Of a stretch of 64,000 bases of DNA, positions 23,450-33,167 are shown piece by piece (the first letter of the stretch is position 1; every line of letters begins with the position of its first letter). Made by a program: the position numbers and the translations under genes. The notes under the pieces were generated by a model. It made no database searches. It saw only the letters and a list, made by a program, of their open reading frames with translations, and had not been told where the DNA came from. The DNA is from Ephemerocybe angulata. Its lineage: Eukaryota; Basidiomycota; Agaricomycetes; Agaricales; Psathyrellaceae. The stretch is from NCBI GenBank assembly GCA_013368325.1, contig JAACJK010000166.1:620001-684000 (forward strand), read 5' to 3'.

Positions 23450-26400
23450 TTAACTGTCGAACAGTTGTGCGAGTTCCTCCATGCGGCGATTCAAGATATC
23501 GGCTTTCGTATGGGTTTGGCCGAGCGTCATGTTGGCGAGCTCAGTTTTCCTCTTCTGAACCTCAAGGAGACGGGCCTCGATACTGTTCTGGATGATGAGT
23601 TTCACGGTCGTGACTGGGCGAGTTTGTCCAAGCCGGTGCTATACCTAATGTCAGTTCAAAGCAAGATGGTAAAGTGCATTACAACTCACGATGCGATCAA
23701 CAGCTTGGTTCTCTACAGCGGGGTTCCTGATAGAAAAGGCCTCAGCAAAGGAGAGATTGAAATATCGATATAAGTTTACCAGTATGGATCCATCAAATAG
23801 ACTCGTTGAGCGGCGGTGAGATTCAGCCCGACCCCGCCTGCCTTCAAGCTAACAAGTAGAACCTCGCAACCGGGATCATGTTTCAACGCATCCATTGCCC
23901 TGGTCCGCTCGTCTCGTCGCATGGTCCCGTCCAGCCTGTCATATCGAATGCCAGACAACTCCAGGGCATCTTCGATCCTACAAAATTTAGTGTGAGACAT
24001 GAAATATGGTTTGTAGATAGTCCAGCGTACTTGTCGAGCATAGAGGTCCATTGAGAGCTACATTCCAAGTGTTAGCGCTCGTCAACCACGAAAAAGGCCA
24101 CAAACAAGGCGACTTACAAAACGACAGTCTTAACTATCGCATCGTCCGAGTTATGTTGGCCTTGGCCATCCAAGAATTGAATTTCCGCGTCGTAATTGGC
24201 GGAGTAAGGATTCATTCTTGAAAATGGCAGCAAATCTGCGATCAAGTATTTGATCTTGGTGGAGGCACAATAGTTATCCGGGGCTGACCCCTTCTGCCTC
24301 TTCTCGCGCTTCTGCGGCCTCTTCTTTTGCTCTGGACAATCGGTGGGCTTGACTTCGATAGCGTCCGTCGGAGTAAGCCCGGTCTGGCAGACGGAGCAGC
24401 AGCGTCCGGCGTCCGCAGCAGCCATGGGCCAGTTAGGGTATACCGAGTTGCGGAAGCACTCGAGACAAAAGAGATGCTGACATTTCGTGAGCACAACCCT
24501 AGGACCAGCCGGGCTGGACGCGCGAGTTGGTCCCCGAGATGCAGTGTTCGAAGGCGCAGCCTTCGGTTTCCGACCACGCTTAGACGGCCCAGCAGGTGTA
24601 TCAGTATCTGCGCAGTCCGAAGTGGGATCCACTGCGGGACAGAGTTCACCACAACACTCGACACATTGCGTAGTCGAAGCCTCCTTGAGGATAGCGAAAA
24701 CTGCGCTTGCACGAGCCGGGGTGAATCCGTCCTTCATGATGGCCGAAACGATGTCTTCATACGTGCCAAGCGCGTCCGGGCCACTTCCCGCGCCTGTCTT
24801 TCCTTGAACCAATTCGAAATGGTCGCAGATTTGTCGAAGACGAAGAATCTTCTGTAGGATTCCAACGTAATTCTTCATGATCTCGTTTTTCTTGGAAAGA
24901 TCAGTGAATTCGGCCTTCGATTCGGTAAAGAATTGGTCGTAGATGCCTTGCTCGTGCTCGTCGAATTTGAGATACCGAAGCTCGTCGCGTCGAGGAGGTA
25001 AGGAAAGAATTTTCTTTCCATCTGGTGTCCTCGACTCTTTGGTGCGGCGAAGGGTGATGCATTTCATGATCGACTGGAGGCGAGCGATGCCTAGAGCTTG
25101 ACCAAACTTGCAAGGGCTCCCAATGTACTCAGTCCAAACATTTTTGTCGTTGAATGGGGCCAGCCTCAAGAACTTGATCAAAGCGAAGACATCATCCAGT
25201 TTGTTCTGCACTGGGGTACCCGTGAGGCAGAGTCTACGATCGGCAATCAAGTCGCAGGACGCGCGACTGCACACGGTCGCTGTTTCCTTGATAGAGCTTG
25301 AAAAGATTAGGACGCACAAAGGTTTCGAACAACTCCGTACTCACTGGGCCTCATCGAGCACAACTCTGAACCAATGGACGCTCTGGAGTGCACTGGGGAC
25401 CTCGTTCACGCTTGCAGCGAGAGCAGAGCCTTTCTTCCGCTTTGTTCCCTTCTTCGGTTTCGCTAGTTTCGCGATAGAATTGCCGCTCTCGTCCACCTCT
25501 GCAAACCCGTCACTGCTAGCCCCATCTTCATCATCCTCGTCGGCGGCGGTCGTACTTCTGCTCTGTTTCGAGTACTCCGAAGCAAGAGTGGAAAACGTCG
25601 TGATCACGGCGTCAAAATCAGCGAGGAACGACGGATCGGGGCGCCGTGCATTGCCATGATAGATATATATCCTGAGCGGAGTGCCATTGCGAATGCGCGC
25701 CGGGGTCGAGGTCTCTGTTTCCTCCGGCTGAGGTGCAGCAGTGGGGGCAATGCAAACAGGCTGAGCAGGACAACTTCCGTTACCACCAAAAACGGTTACT
25801 TCGCCCCTCCAATGCTCGCGGAATTGATCTTCCCAATTCGCCACCGTCGACAATGGGCAGATAATGAGGGTCGCTCGACTCTTGACCTTGATTCGGCAAG
25901 CACGGACATAATCTGCTTCCACCTTCTCTTGATTCTTCGCTGCCTTTGCCTTGCCTTTGGCACCGGAGACCTGACTGGTGTCTGGCATTCCGTATACCGA
26001 GCCAGCAAAATGAGAAGGGTCGAGAGAGTCGACCTCTGGCGCTGGCGGTGGTGGCACTGGAGCAAGAGGTGAAGCAGCGAAGGCAATTGAAGCACGGAGC
26101 GTCGCAGCCACAAGTGAAACGCAAGTGATGGTTTTCCCAAGGCCCATCTAAGGAAAATGTGATCAGCGATAGGGCAACAGACGGGCCGCACATAGTCATG
26201 ACATACATCGTCAGCCAAAATTGCGCCTTTAGTCTCTTTAGGTTCTTCAAACACCTCTTGCTGAGTAACAATGTGATACCAGGACACCTGCCGCGAAATG
26301 GGATGAACGCGCTGTTGCCAAAGGGAAGAAAATTTGCCATCAGCGCCAGGATTTTCTCGTTCCCTCTCTAGTAAGAAAGTCAAGGCTTTCTTCTGATGGG

Positions 26401-27734
26401 GATATAGCTTGGTCGCGACATCGGAGGCTGGGTAGACGATTAGCGGCTGGGACGATCAACATATAGCCAACATACTGGGTTCTGTTTCCGGGAGTTCGTC
26501 CCCATCTTTCAGGCTCTTGAAGAGTTCGTCGACTTGACTGCGTTGTACTTCGACGGCCTTCGCAGTACTCGGGGGCGTTGACCATCTCATATCTCTATGG
26601 TTAGCACTATTCGCATGCCCATTGGCCGGTGGGTTGTGGGGATTGAAGTAGGGGTAGTTATTGATAATATTGATGCTGAAGGTTGGTGAAGGATGGTCCA
26701 AGAGAAGCCCGCATGTCCGGAGGAAGTTTGCTACCACAGGTATGTTCCCTTTGGGGGTATATACGAGCATTTGCAGTGGCAAGATAGGGAGCTAACCAAA
26801 GTCAGTCAGTCGTCGATATCGAGGTTGTCAATGGACGTACATTTGGCCGTCCTCTGCGTATCTTGGCGTCTAATCGAATCAAGCCTTTTCCTAGCATTGG
26901 CCCAAGAGATGTCGCGACCTTTTGCTCGACGACTCCAAATTGCTCGCCTAAGAGAGGTTCGCCATTCGGGCCTCGTGAACTCGGCGTCTTAATATGGATC
27001 GTATCTGCTCCCCCGGGCTTGCTCGGACTGTGTTCATACTGCAATCGTACGGGAGCAAACTCGGAGTCGGGTCCATAGTCGCCACGAACAGCGATGTACG
27101 AGACTGGATAAAGGATTAATGCGGTAACTGTAAGTTGGCCTATGCAAACGGGCGTCTTCGGCGCAAGATCGGGAGGCAAGCTACCAGCTTGACGGAGATG
27201 CTGTTGTGGAGGCGGTGATGGGGAGGTAGTGAGATCAATGACCTGTCGTGACGAAGAGTTGGCCATTCCGAGTGGGCTGGGTGCTATAGGCTGAACAAAT
27301 GGCGACGGTTGCATTGGAGGAGGGGGTGGTCTATGAAAGTATGATGGTTGGGGGCCTGCAAATGCGGGGCGGTATGACGCTGGAGTGTGTGCATTCTCTG
27401 GCGCAAAGACAGCCGGTGCATGGCCTGGTGGGCCAGGATAAGCGAATCCAGGGGCGGCTAATTTTGAAGGCCCGGCCTGGGCCATAGACGCGCTTGGGAT
27501 GGCAAACTGCGAGGGGGCAAAGGGGCTACGAGAAGGAGAGTATGAAGGGCCATAGTCGATGCGTGGTCGCTTGGCGATTCTGAAAGAGTCGTGCTGGGCG
27601 CCTGAAGAGGTTGGGGTGTCGTCGGGGGGCACGTCGTCGTCGCCGGTCAGATCAATATGGTTGCCTTGGTCGATGAAGGCGGGCTGTTGGTGTATGGGAT
27701 AGGAGGAAGAATGGTCTGGGGCAAGGGCGGCCAT
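23450..27734 (-). CDS. SNF2-family helicase with RING finger, RAD5/HLTF-like
   Basis: Read from ATG at 27734 (MAALAPDHSSSYPIHQQ) to TAA at 23450-23452, about 1,250 residues. The N-terminal 170 residues are Pro-rich with two IDLT-type stretches. A divergent segment (CIGQLTVTALILYPVSYI onward) sits where HLTF/Rad5 have the HIRAN domain. The helicase N lobe carries [23 protein letters not shown] and CLTGTPVQNKLDDVF. A C3HC4-type RING lies between the lobes: CVECCGELC, then CQHLFCLECF and CCSVC. The C lobe has YDRLDGTMRRDERT, LLVSLKAGGVGLNLT and DRIHRIGQTRPV. This RING-in-helicase layout defines the Rad5/HLTF/Rad16 group, which ubiquitylates PCNA or remodels stalled forks. The exact orthology is not settled. 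The RNase III-like gene stops 146 bp upstream on the same strand. Confidence 0.87.
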
Positions 27735-27880
27735 TACGGCGGCAGGAAGAGGGAGAGGACAACCTGGAGGACAGCGGATGTTAGGAATTAAATCGCCACA
27801 ACTGGTCGGGCACTGCGATATTTGATAGCTTAGTCAGCCCATTCTTAGTCAAATATGATTCGTGATTACAGAAAAGCTAG

Positions 27881-29081
27881 CTAAGTCCATCCCATTGCGT
27901 AAAATGCCTGCCGTGCGGCTTCCTCCTTGGCGGTCTGTTTACTGCTTCCCTTGCCCTCTCCTTTAGGAATCCCATTCACTGCATCACTTTTGGGTTAGAA
28001 ACAGTTTATTTTGGTTCGATAACCATAACGTACCGATACACCGCACTACCCATGTTCCAGCATGCGATGGCCCAGCGAATTGCGCGCTATACTCAACCAA
28101 GACCCGCCGCTGCGCAGCTGTTTGGTTAAACAGCGGCAGAAATGGCAAGCTTGGTTGAGCCGGCGCTAATGGGTTGGGCCGCGGCATGCCCATAGGAGGG
28201 GCTTGCAGGTGTGACGGGGGTCTCACGGGAGATGGTGGGGGTTGCGAGCCAAAGAATATCGGGTGCGGCGGCTGCGGTTGTGGGGGTATGGGCGGTGGGG
28301 ACATCGACATCGGTTCAGCCTTCACTTTCTTCGAAGGGGGAGGGGTTTGTGTCCGAATGGGTGGAGGAGACATCTCGTTCACGACCATCGGTTCGCCATC
28401 CGGAAGCTCACCACCACCACTCAAATATTGCCCTATCAATGGTGCAATCCAGGCGTATACAGCGTCTGATCCTGAATCTACATAAAGGCCGCCGACGTAA
28501 GCGTGAAAGATGGCACGCGTTTCCTGTGAGGCTACCGTGAGTTCCATGAACGACACGCTACCCAAGACCACCACGTACCTGTGGGTTGTTTATGCTGAAG
28601 GTCGACCGAAGTCCGAGATCACATCGCAGCTTTCCTAGCAACTTGTAATGGGTAACCCAATCGTCAAATGACTCGTCCAAAAGGATCTCCTGCCGCTTCG
28701 CCTGCAAAAGCGAGTCAGTAGCATAGGATCGAACCAACTCGGGACCTAACTCACTGTTATTTCCTGCGCTGAAAGCATGGGGCGCTGTCTGAAGAGTGCA
28801 TCGGTCACTGTGGCACTAAGTGTGAGCTCCCCGAGAAAGGTAAGCCTCTCGTTGTCAGAATAATCATTTGTATCCATCCGATCTGGCGAAGTCGGTCTAA
28901 TAGATGGGTGGGTGAAGACTTGCAGCAGGATATCGATGCTATTTATCGAGGGCAGCTTCGGGGCCAGCGCAGGGTTAAATTTGAAACCATCTCGAGGTCG
29001 ACCACGCTTTAGCTTTTGGTCCAGTTGGTGGTAAGCCGGCGGTGGTAAGTGTGAGGAACCCGCCTGGAGGACGAAATTCAT
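27881..29081 (-). CDS. RNase III-like protein with dsRNA-binding domain, degenerate active site
   Basis: Read from ATG at 29081 (MNFVLQAGSSHLPPP) to TAG at 27881-27883. The RNase III fold is recognisable from LLQVFTHPSI, the signature-like NERLTFLGELTL and AIFHAYVGGLYVDSGSD. A Pro-rich linker follows, then a C-terminal dsRBD: LVEYSAQFAG, VNGIPKGEGKGSSKQTAKEE and ARQAFYAMGW. Compared with the active family, the first signature Glu is kept, the signature Asp is Glu, and the second acid pair (Asp and Glu before the GG) aligns with Ala and His. Cleavage activity is therefore doubtful. The protein may act as a dsRNA-binding or structural factor, as the RNase III-fold mitoribosomal protein L44 does. 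I see no strong mitochondrial signal. Confidence 0.8.
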
Positions 29082-29496
29082 GGTGAAGGTCGGAGCGCAA
29101 GGAGTGTTGCTGGACGCTGTGTGTGTTACATTCCAAAGCTGATCGCAGTCGCGCCAAGCTTCCGCAAAGTCAGGTCGCGGCAGGCTGAGACTGCAACTGC
29201 TCTTCAGAACTTTTAAAGTATTGTTTCTGCCTTTGAGGTATCTCTTATCATTGTTTTGTCTAGGGTGGTAGACATACGACCTCGCCAGGAGCTCTACTGG
29301 CTAATGAATTTTGGATTTGCTTCCGCCCCTATGATTCCGCCTCTCCACGTGACAGTTCTCGAGATGCTTCGACTCCGACAAGTGTTCGACCCGGACCGAA
29401 TTCGAACTTGGATGGGGCCTGATAAATGTTCTTCAGCTTCGGTCTCTCACCACGACGAGATCCTCACAGCAATCGCTGATAATCCTTGCGTCTACC
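29082..29496. promoter_or_regulatory. Divergent promoter region, RNase III-like (-) and FGH (+)
   Basis: These 415 bp separate two divergent start codons. No TATA box or repeat stands out. A plus-strand frame begins at a TTG near 29256 and overlaps the esterase start in another frame, and I regard it as chance. Confidence 0.45.
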
Positions 29497-30725
29497 ATGA
29501 CTGGCCCTCTCGAAAAGCTATCAACCTCCAAGGTGTTCGAGGGAGAGTTGATCAAGTACAAGTTCAAGGTAAGCCCCTAACACAACGTCATCGCAATTAG
29601 CACTATACCTACAATGGCGTTATCTTTATCAGTCTGCGGTCCTGGGAGGGTTGGACGCCCAGTTCAACATCTTCGTCCCTTTGTTGAAGAACGGAGCTAA
29701 GGCTCCCCTACTTGTCTATCTCGCTGGTCTCACCTGTACGGAGGACAATGGGTAGGCAACCGTTTCACAGTCCCAATGCAATGGTCAATCCCGGTTCACA
29801 CCGTTTGCATAGGGCTCAGAAGGGCGGCTTCTTTGGCACAGCTGCTTCCCAGGGAATTGCGATCCTTTTCCCAGATACATCTCCCAGGGGTGCCGGGGTT
29901 CCAGGTGAGGATGACGCCTGGGACTTTGGCACTGGCGCAGGGTTCTACTTGAACGCCACCAAACCGGAATATAGCAAGCACTACAACATGTACTCACATG
30001 TTACTACGGAACTTCCGGAAGTCCTTAAAGAGGCCAACCTACCCATTGTTTGTCATATACCGGTTTCCCTTCCTCCACATATTACTAAGGCGAAATCTTT
30101 CTACAGGATCTCAGCCGTCAATCCATTTTCGGCCACAGTATGGGAGGCCATGGTGCCCTTGTGCTGTATCTGTCTTCCCAGTCGAAGCAGTACAGGTCGG
30201 CCTCGGCATTCTCCCCCATTGCCAATCCCTCCAAGTGTCCATGGGGAGAAAAGGCGTTCAACGGCTATCTGCAAGGGGGTGTAGACGAGGGTGCAAAAGC
30301 CTACGATGCAACGGAACTGATATCTAAGGCCAAGGATCCTCTCCACATTCTCGTCGATTATGCAAGCGGCATTTCCTCACCGGTTAGTTAGATACCCGAC
30401 TGACCATCCGTATTCAGGGAACCGGCGATAACTTTTACAAGCAAGGCCAACTCCTCCCAGAGAACTTCTTGAAGGCTGCTCGAACTTCCGGCTACAACGA
30501 AGTCCAGGTTCGCGTAAGAAGCCACGAGGACTACGACCACAGTTATTACTTCGTATGTGCTGGAAATGCTGCTTCTGCGACTCCTTTAACCTTAATCTTG
30601 TCAAAAATAGATTTCGACCTTTGCAGGTGATCATATCCATTGTGAGTGTTTGGGACCGTCTTTTCTTTTCTTTTTGTTTCTGACTGCGGTCTCCTACAGT
30701 CCACGCAAACTTCTTGAAGGCCTAA
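29497..30725 (+). CDS. S-formylglutathione hydrolase (esterase D)
   Basis: Read from ATG at 29497 ([17 protein letters not shown]) to TAA at 30723-30725 over about eight exons, near the usual 285 residues. Family sequences include [41 protein letters not shown] and the nucleophile elbow [27 protein letters not shown] supplies the catalytic Asp region and [10 protein letters not shown] the His. The enzyme hydrolyses S-formylglutathione to formate and glutathione, the second step of glutathione-dependent formaldehyde detoxification, in the cytosol. The intron at 30362-30417 appears to use a GC donor. The gene ends 57 bp before the convergent CHK2-like gene ends. Confidence 0.93.
30362..30417 (+). 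other. GC-AG intron in the S-formylglutathione hydrolase gene
   Basis: Joining TAT at 30361 to GGAACCGGC at 30418 gives the conserved VDYGTGDNFY. The removed 56 bp start gcaagc and end ttcag. The only GT alternative (gttagt) leaves a 35-bp intron, short for this locus, and inserts seven residues into a conserved loop. Confidence 0.65.
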
Positions 30726-30782
30726 GAGTTCATACTTGAACAAATCAAATTGCTTTATAAACAAATGTAACAACGTCTATTC

Positions 30783-32932
30783 TTATGCTGGTGATAGTAT
30801 CTTCTGTCGATAGACTGTCTTTAAGTCATCCAATTCGGACAGAATCCAACTGTGGTTCAAAGCGCCAGTTACGGTGGCCCGGTGGGTGTAATCGCGGACT
30901 AATAGAGCCTCGACAAGAGAGCGCGCTACCCTCGGACAACTCGGTTAGCCTGAAGTTTCTTTCCATTGACGGCGACAGCCTGCGCACCTTCCCTTAGACT
31001 GTTCCACGGATAGTACGGAAACTCTACATGTCCTTGCACAATCCTTGTCTTCAGGCGGGCTTGAGCCTCCATTTGCGAAGGTTTATGATAACTCTCCTCG
31101 CGCATGTCTTCCTCAAGCTGACTTCCATACTCAGACTCTTCCCAGTATGAGTCAGGAGTCCCGTTGTCGAATGGATGACACCCGCTGACATGCTAATTGG
31201 CATATGCTAGAACAGCTAATGGCGACTGGGACGCACCTCATCATGACATACAGGATGACTCCAGCGCTCCAGCAATCGGCTGGCATTCTGTATCAGTACA
31301 GAAAAAGGATGACTCAGTGTCTATTCCAATTTATCCGATGTACGGTGCTCACCCAACGTATCCCAGATGCTTGTTATCCAAAGCAAGGATCCCCTCCGGT
31401 GGCAGGTATGAAACTGTGCCGCACACATTCAATGTTTCTTGATACGAATTCGGTCTCGCAAGACCAAAGTCTGCGATGAGGACTCTCGGATACGGTCCTG
31501 GTGCATAGAGCAGGATGTTTTCGGGCTGTAGGGGAAGGTCGTCAAGATCCAGACAGATAGGGGCGTTCCCAAATTGGAAGGTCAACTTCCCTTAAGGTCT
31601 ATGAAGGGTCCGTGGGTACAATTGAGTAGCTGAAGCGAACGCATTGGCTGGTCATAAGCGTACCTCGGTGCGCAATATGTCTGTTGTGCAGGTACTCCAA
31701 CGCCTTGAGTAGCTGGAACATGATGTACTTGGCCTCGGCTTCACAAAGTCGGTGATTTCGCATATTTGCCGTCGAGACGTAAGTGAACAGGTCCCCTCCG
31801 GTGCAAAGCTGCAAAAAGATGTGACTATTGAAAAGAGTACATTATAAGTTAGACGCTGTTATCTAAAAGGTGGAGGGACATACATGAATCTATCCTCTTC
31901 CTCCGTCCCATAAATTTCGTTGATGTTTGGCTAAGGGAGGCCACATCAGTATGCAGACTCGGAGGACAGGAATGAGGCCACGAACATGTTTCAAAGTCAT
32001 AAGTATCTTGACTTCCTTCATGACTTGGCTAACCTCAAATTCACGACGCGTTCTAATGCTTTTACAGGCGATTTGCTTGTGGTTAACGGGATCGAAGGCA
32101 AGGTGCACTGTTGCAAATGACCCTGTTCCCAGGCAATGGGACATGACAACGTAGCGGCCTAGACGCTGATTATCCGTCAGAATTTCTCGTCTGGTCAAAG
32201 CTGGTATAAATCTGTGTGGCTCCAGTATACCTTCTCTGCTGGGGCTTGTGTATGTTGTTGCGTTGGGTCGAACAAGCAGGCTTTCTCAGCAATTCCTTTC
32301 ATGACATGAATGCAAGTAAATTCTGCGAAAACCTGTTAGAACGAGTCTGGAATCTGGAGGATATGAGAGAGCTAAACCAATAGAGCCCGGTAGCTTCAGT
32401 ATATCCCGATGCATAAGTATCACGGCGGATTTTCGAATAGGTTGGCTGTTCAGGATAATTCCGTTTCGGGATACGTCCTAGGGCCACATTCAGCCTTGGT
32501 CGTACCAGCGAGTCGCGAGGACAGAAGACGTACTTGACAAGAGACAATAACGCCGCCTGTCGGCGACCGCACACTGAGAAATTTTCAAATTAGTGCTGAC
32601 ATTACCATCTAGCCACCAATCTTACGCATATAACTTGCAGTGGACGCCGGAAACCAGGGTATCATCCACGACATATGAGCTGATGTTGTTGAGCAAGCGA
32701 GTCAAGGCACCATACAAGTGAAAGCACACCATAGCTCAGGATTTCGGCCAATGATAACAGGCCGGGCAAGGTCGAGGAGGAGAGCTGAAACTGCGTGAGC
32801 TTTTCGATTCGGTTTACTGGACGCAAGTGTTCAGTCAGGTTAGAAACCTTCTCGACGGCCGTTGCGCGTCGTCACAAGCTTTGCGCATACATCGGGCCCG
32901 TTGGTGCCTTGAGAAAATGAAAACTTGGTCAT
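30783..32932 (-). CDS. CHK2/Cds1-type checkpoint kinase with FHA domain
   Basis: Read from ATG at 32932 (MTKFSFSQGTNGPD) to TAA at 30783-30785. The FHA domain, rebuilt over five short exons, has ARPVIIGRNPELC, DDTLVSGVHCKLYA, SRNGIILNSQPI and LPGSIEFTCIHV, with the phosphothreonine-binding R, S/H and N residues. The linker holds two TQ sites (DPTQQHTQ). The kinase has GTGSFATVHLA, IACKSIR, KEVKIL, the DFG motif IADFGLARP, a GTVSYLPPEG activation end, MPADCWSAGVILY and RATVTGALNHSW. The catalytic loop HRDLKPEN depends on an 8-nt micro-exon (31591-31598) whose donor reads GG instead of GT. FHA followed by kinase is the Chk2/Rad53/Cds1 layout of the DNA replication and damage checkpoint. MBF/E2F-like sites lie about 70-105 bp upstream. 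If the GG donor is a true mutation, the kinase may be impaired. Confidence 0.88.
31526..31663 (-). other. 8-nt micro-exon (31591-31598) between a GT-AG and a GG-AG intron
   Basis: On the minus strand the exon before ends HIAHR plus one base at 31664. Intron 31663-31599 (gtacgc to catag) leads to ACCTTAAG, which supplies Asp-Leu-Lys. The next exon at 31525 begins with Pro-Glu-Asn. The 65-bp segment between, 31590-31526, ends ctacag but begins GGAAGT, one base from the ideal GTAAGT. No other splice choice I could find gives an in-frame HRDLKPEN. Confidence 0.65.
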
Positions 32933-33001
32933 ACTGAAGTAAGACGAAGGAGGTGAGCAGTTCACTTGAGAGTCGCGTCTAGACGAGACGAGGATTGGGA
33001 G

Positions 33002-33048
33002 ACGCGCGAAAAGTCTGTCACGGTGACGCGGTGACGCGCCCTGTCACC
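33002..33048 (-). promoter_or_regulatory. Cluster of MBF/E2F-like sites upstream of the CHK2-like gene
   Basis: Upstream of the ATG at 32932 lie GCGCGAAA (33004-33011; TTTCGCGC on the gene strand), ACGCG at 33026-33030 and ACGCG at 33034-33038. A perfect odd palindrome GTCACGGTGAC covers 33017-33027. ACGCG and TTTCGCGC are the recognised cores of MBF and E2F sites that drive G1/S genes in yeasts and animals. Binding here is inferred. Confidence 0.5.
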
Positions 33049-33167
33049 TAGTTGTCCACGTCCAAGTTTGGCAAACAAGAAGCTTCATCCCATGGCAACT
33101 TGGAATGCAAACGGAAACCATAGAGTATGAAAATAGCACTGGTAATACAACTGGAGACATGTCTAGA

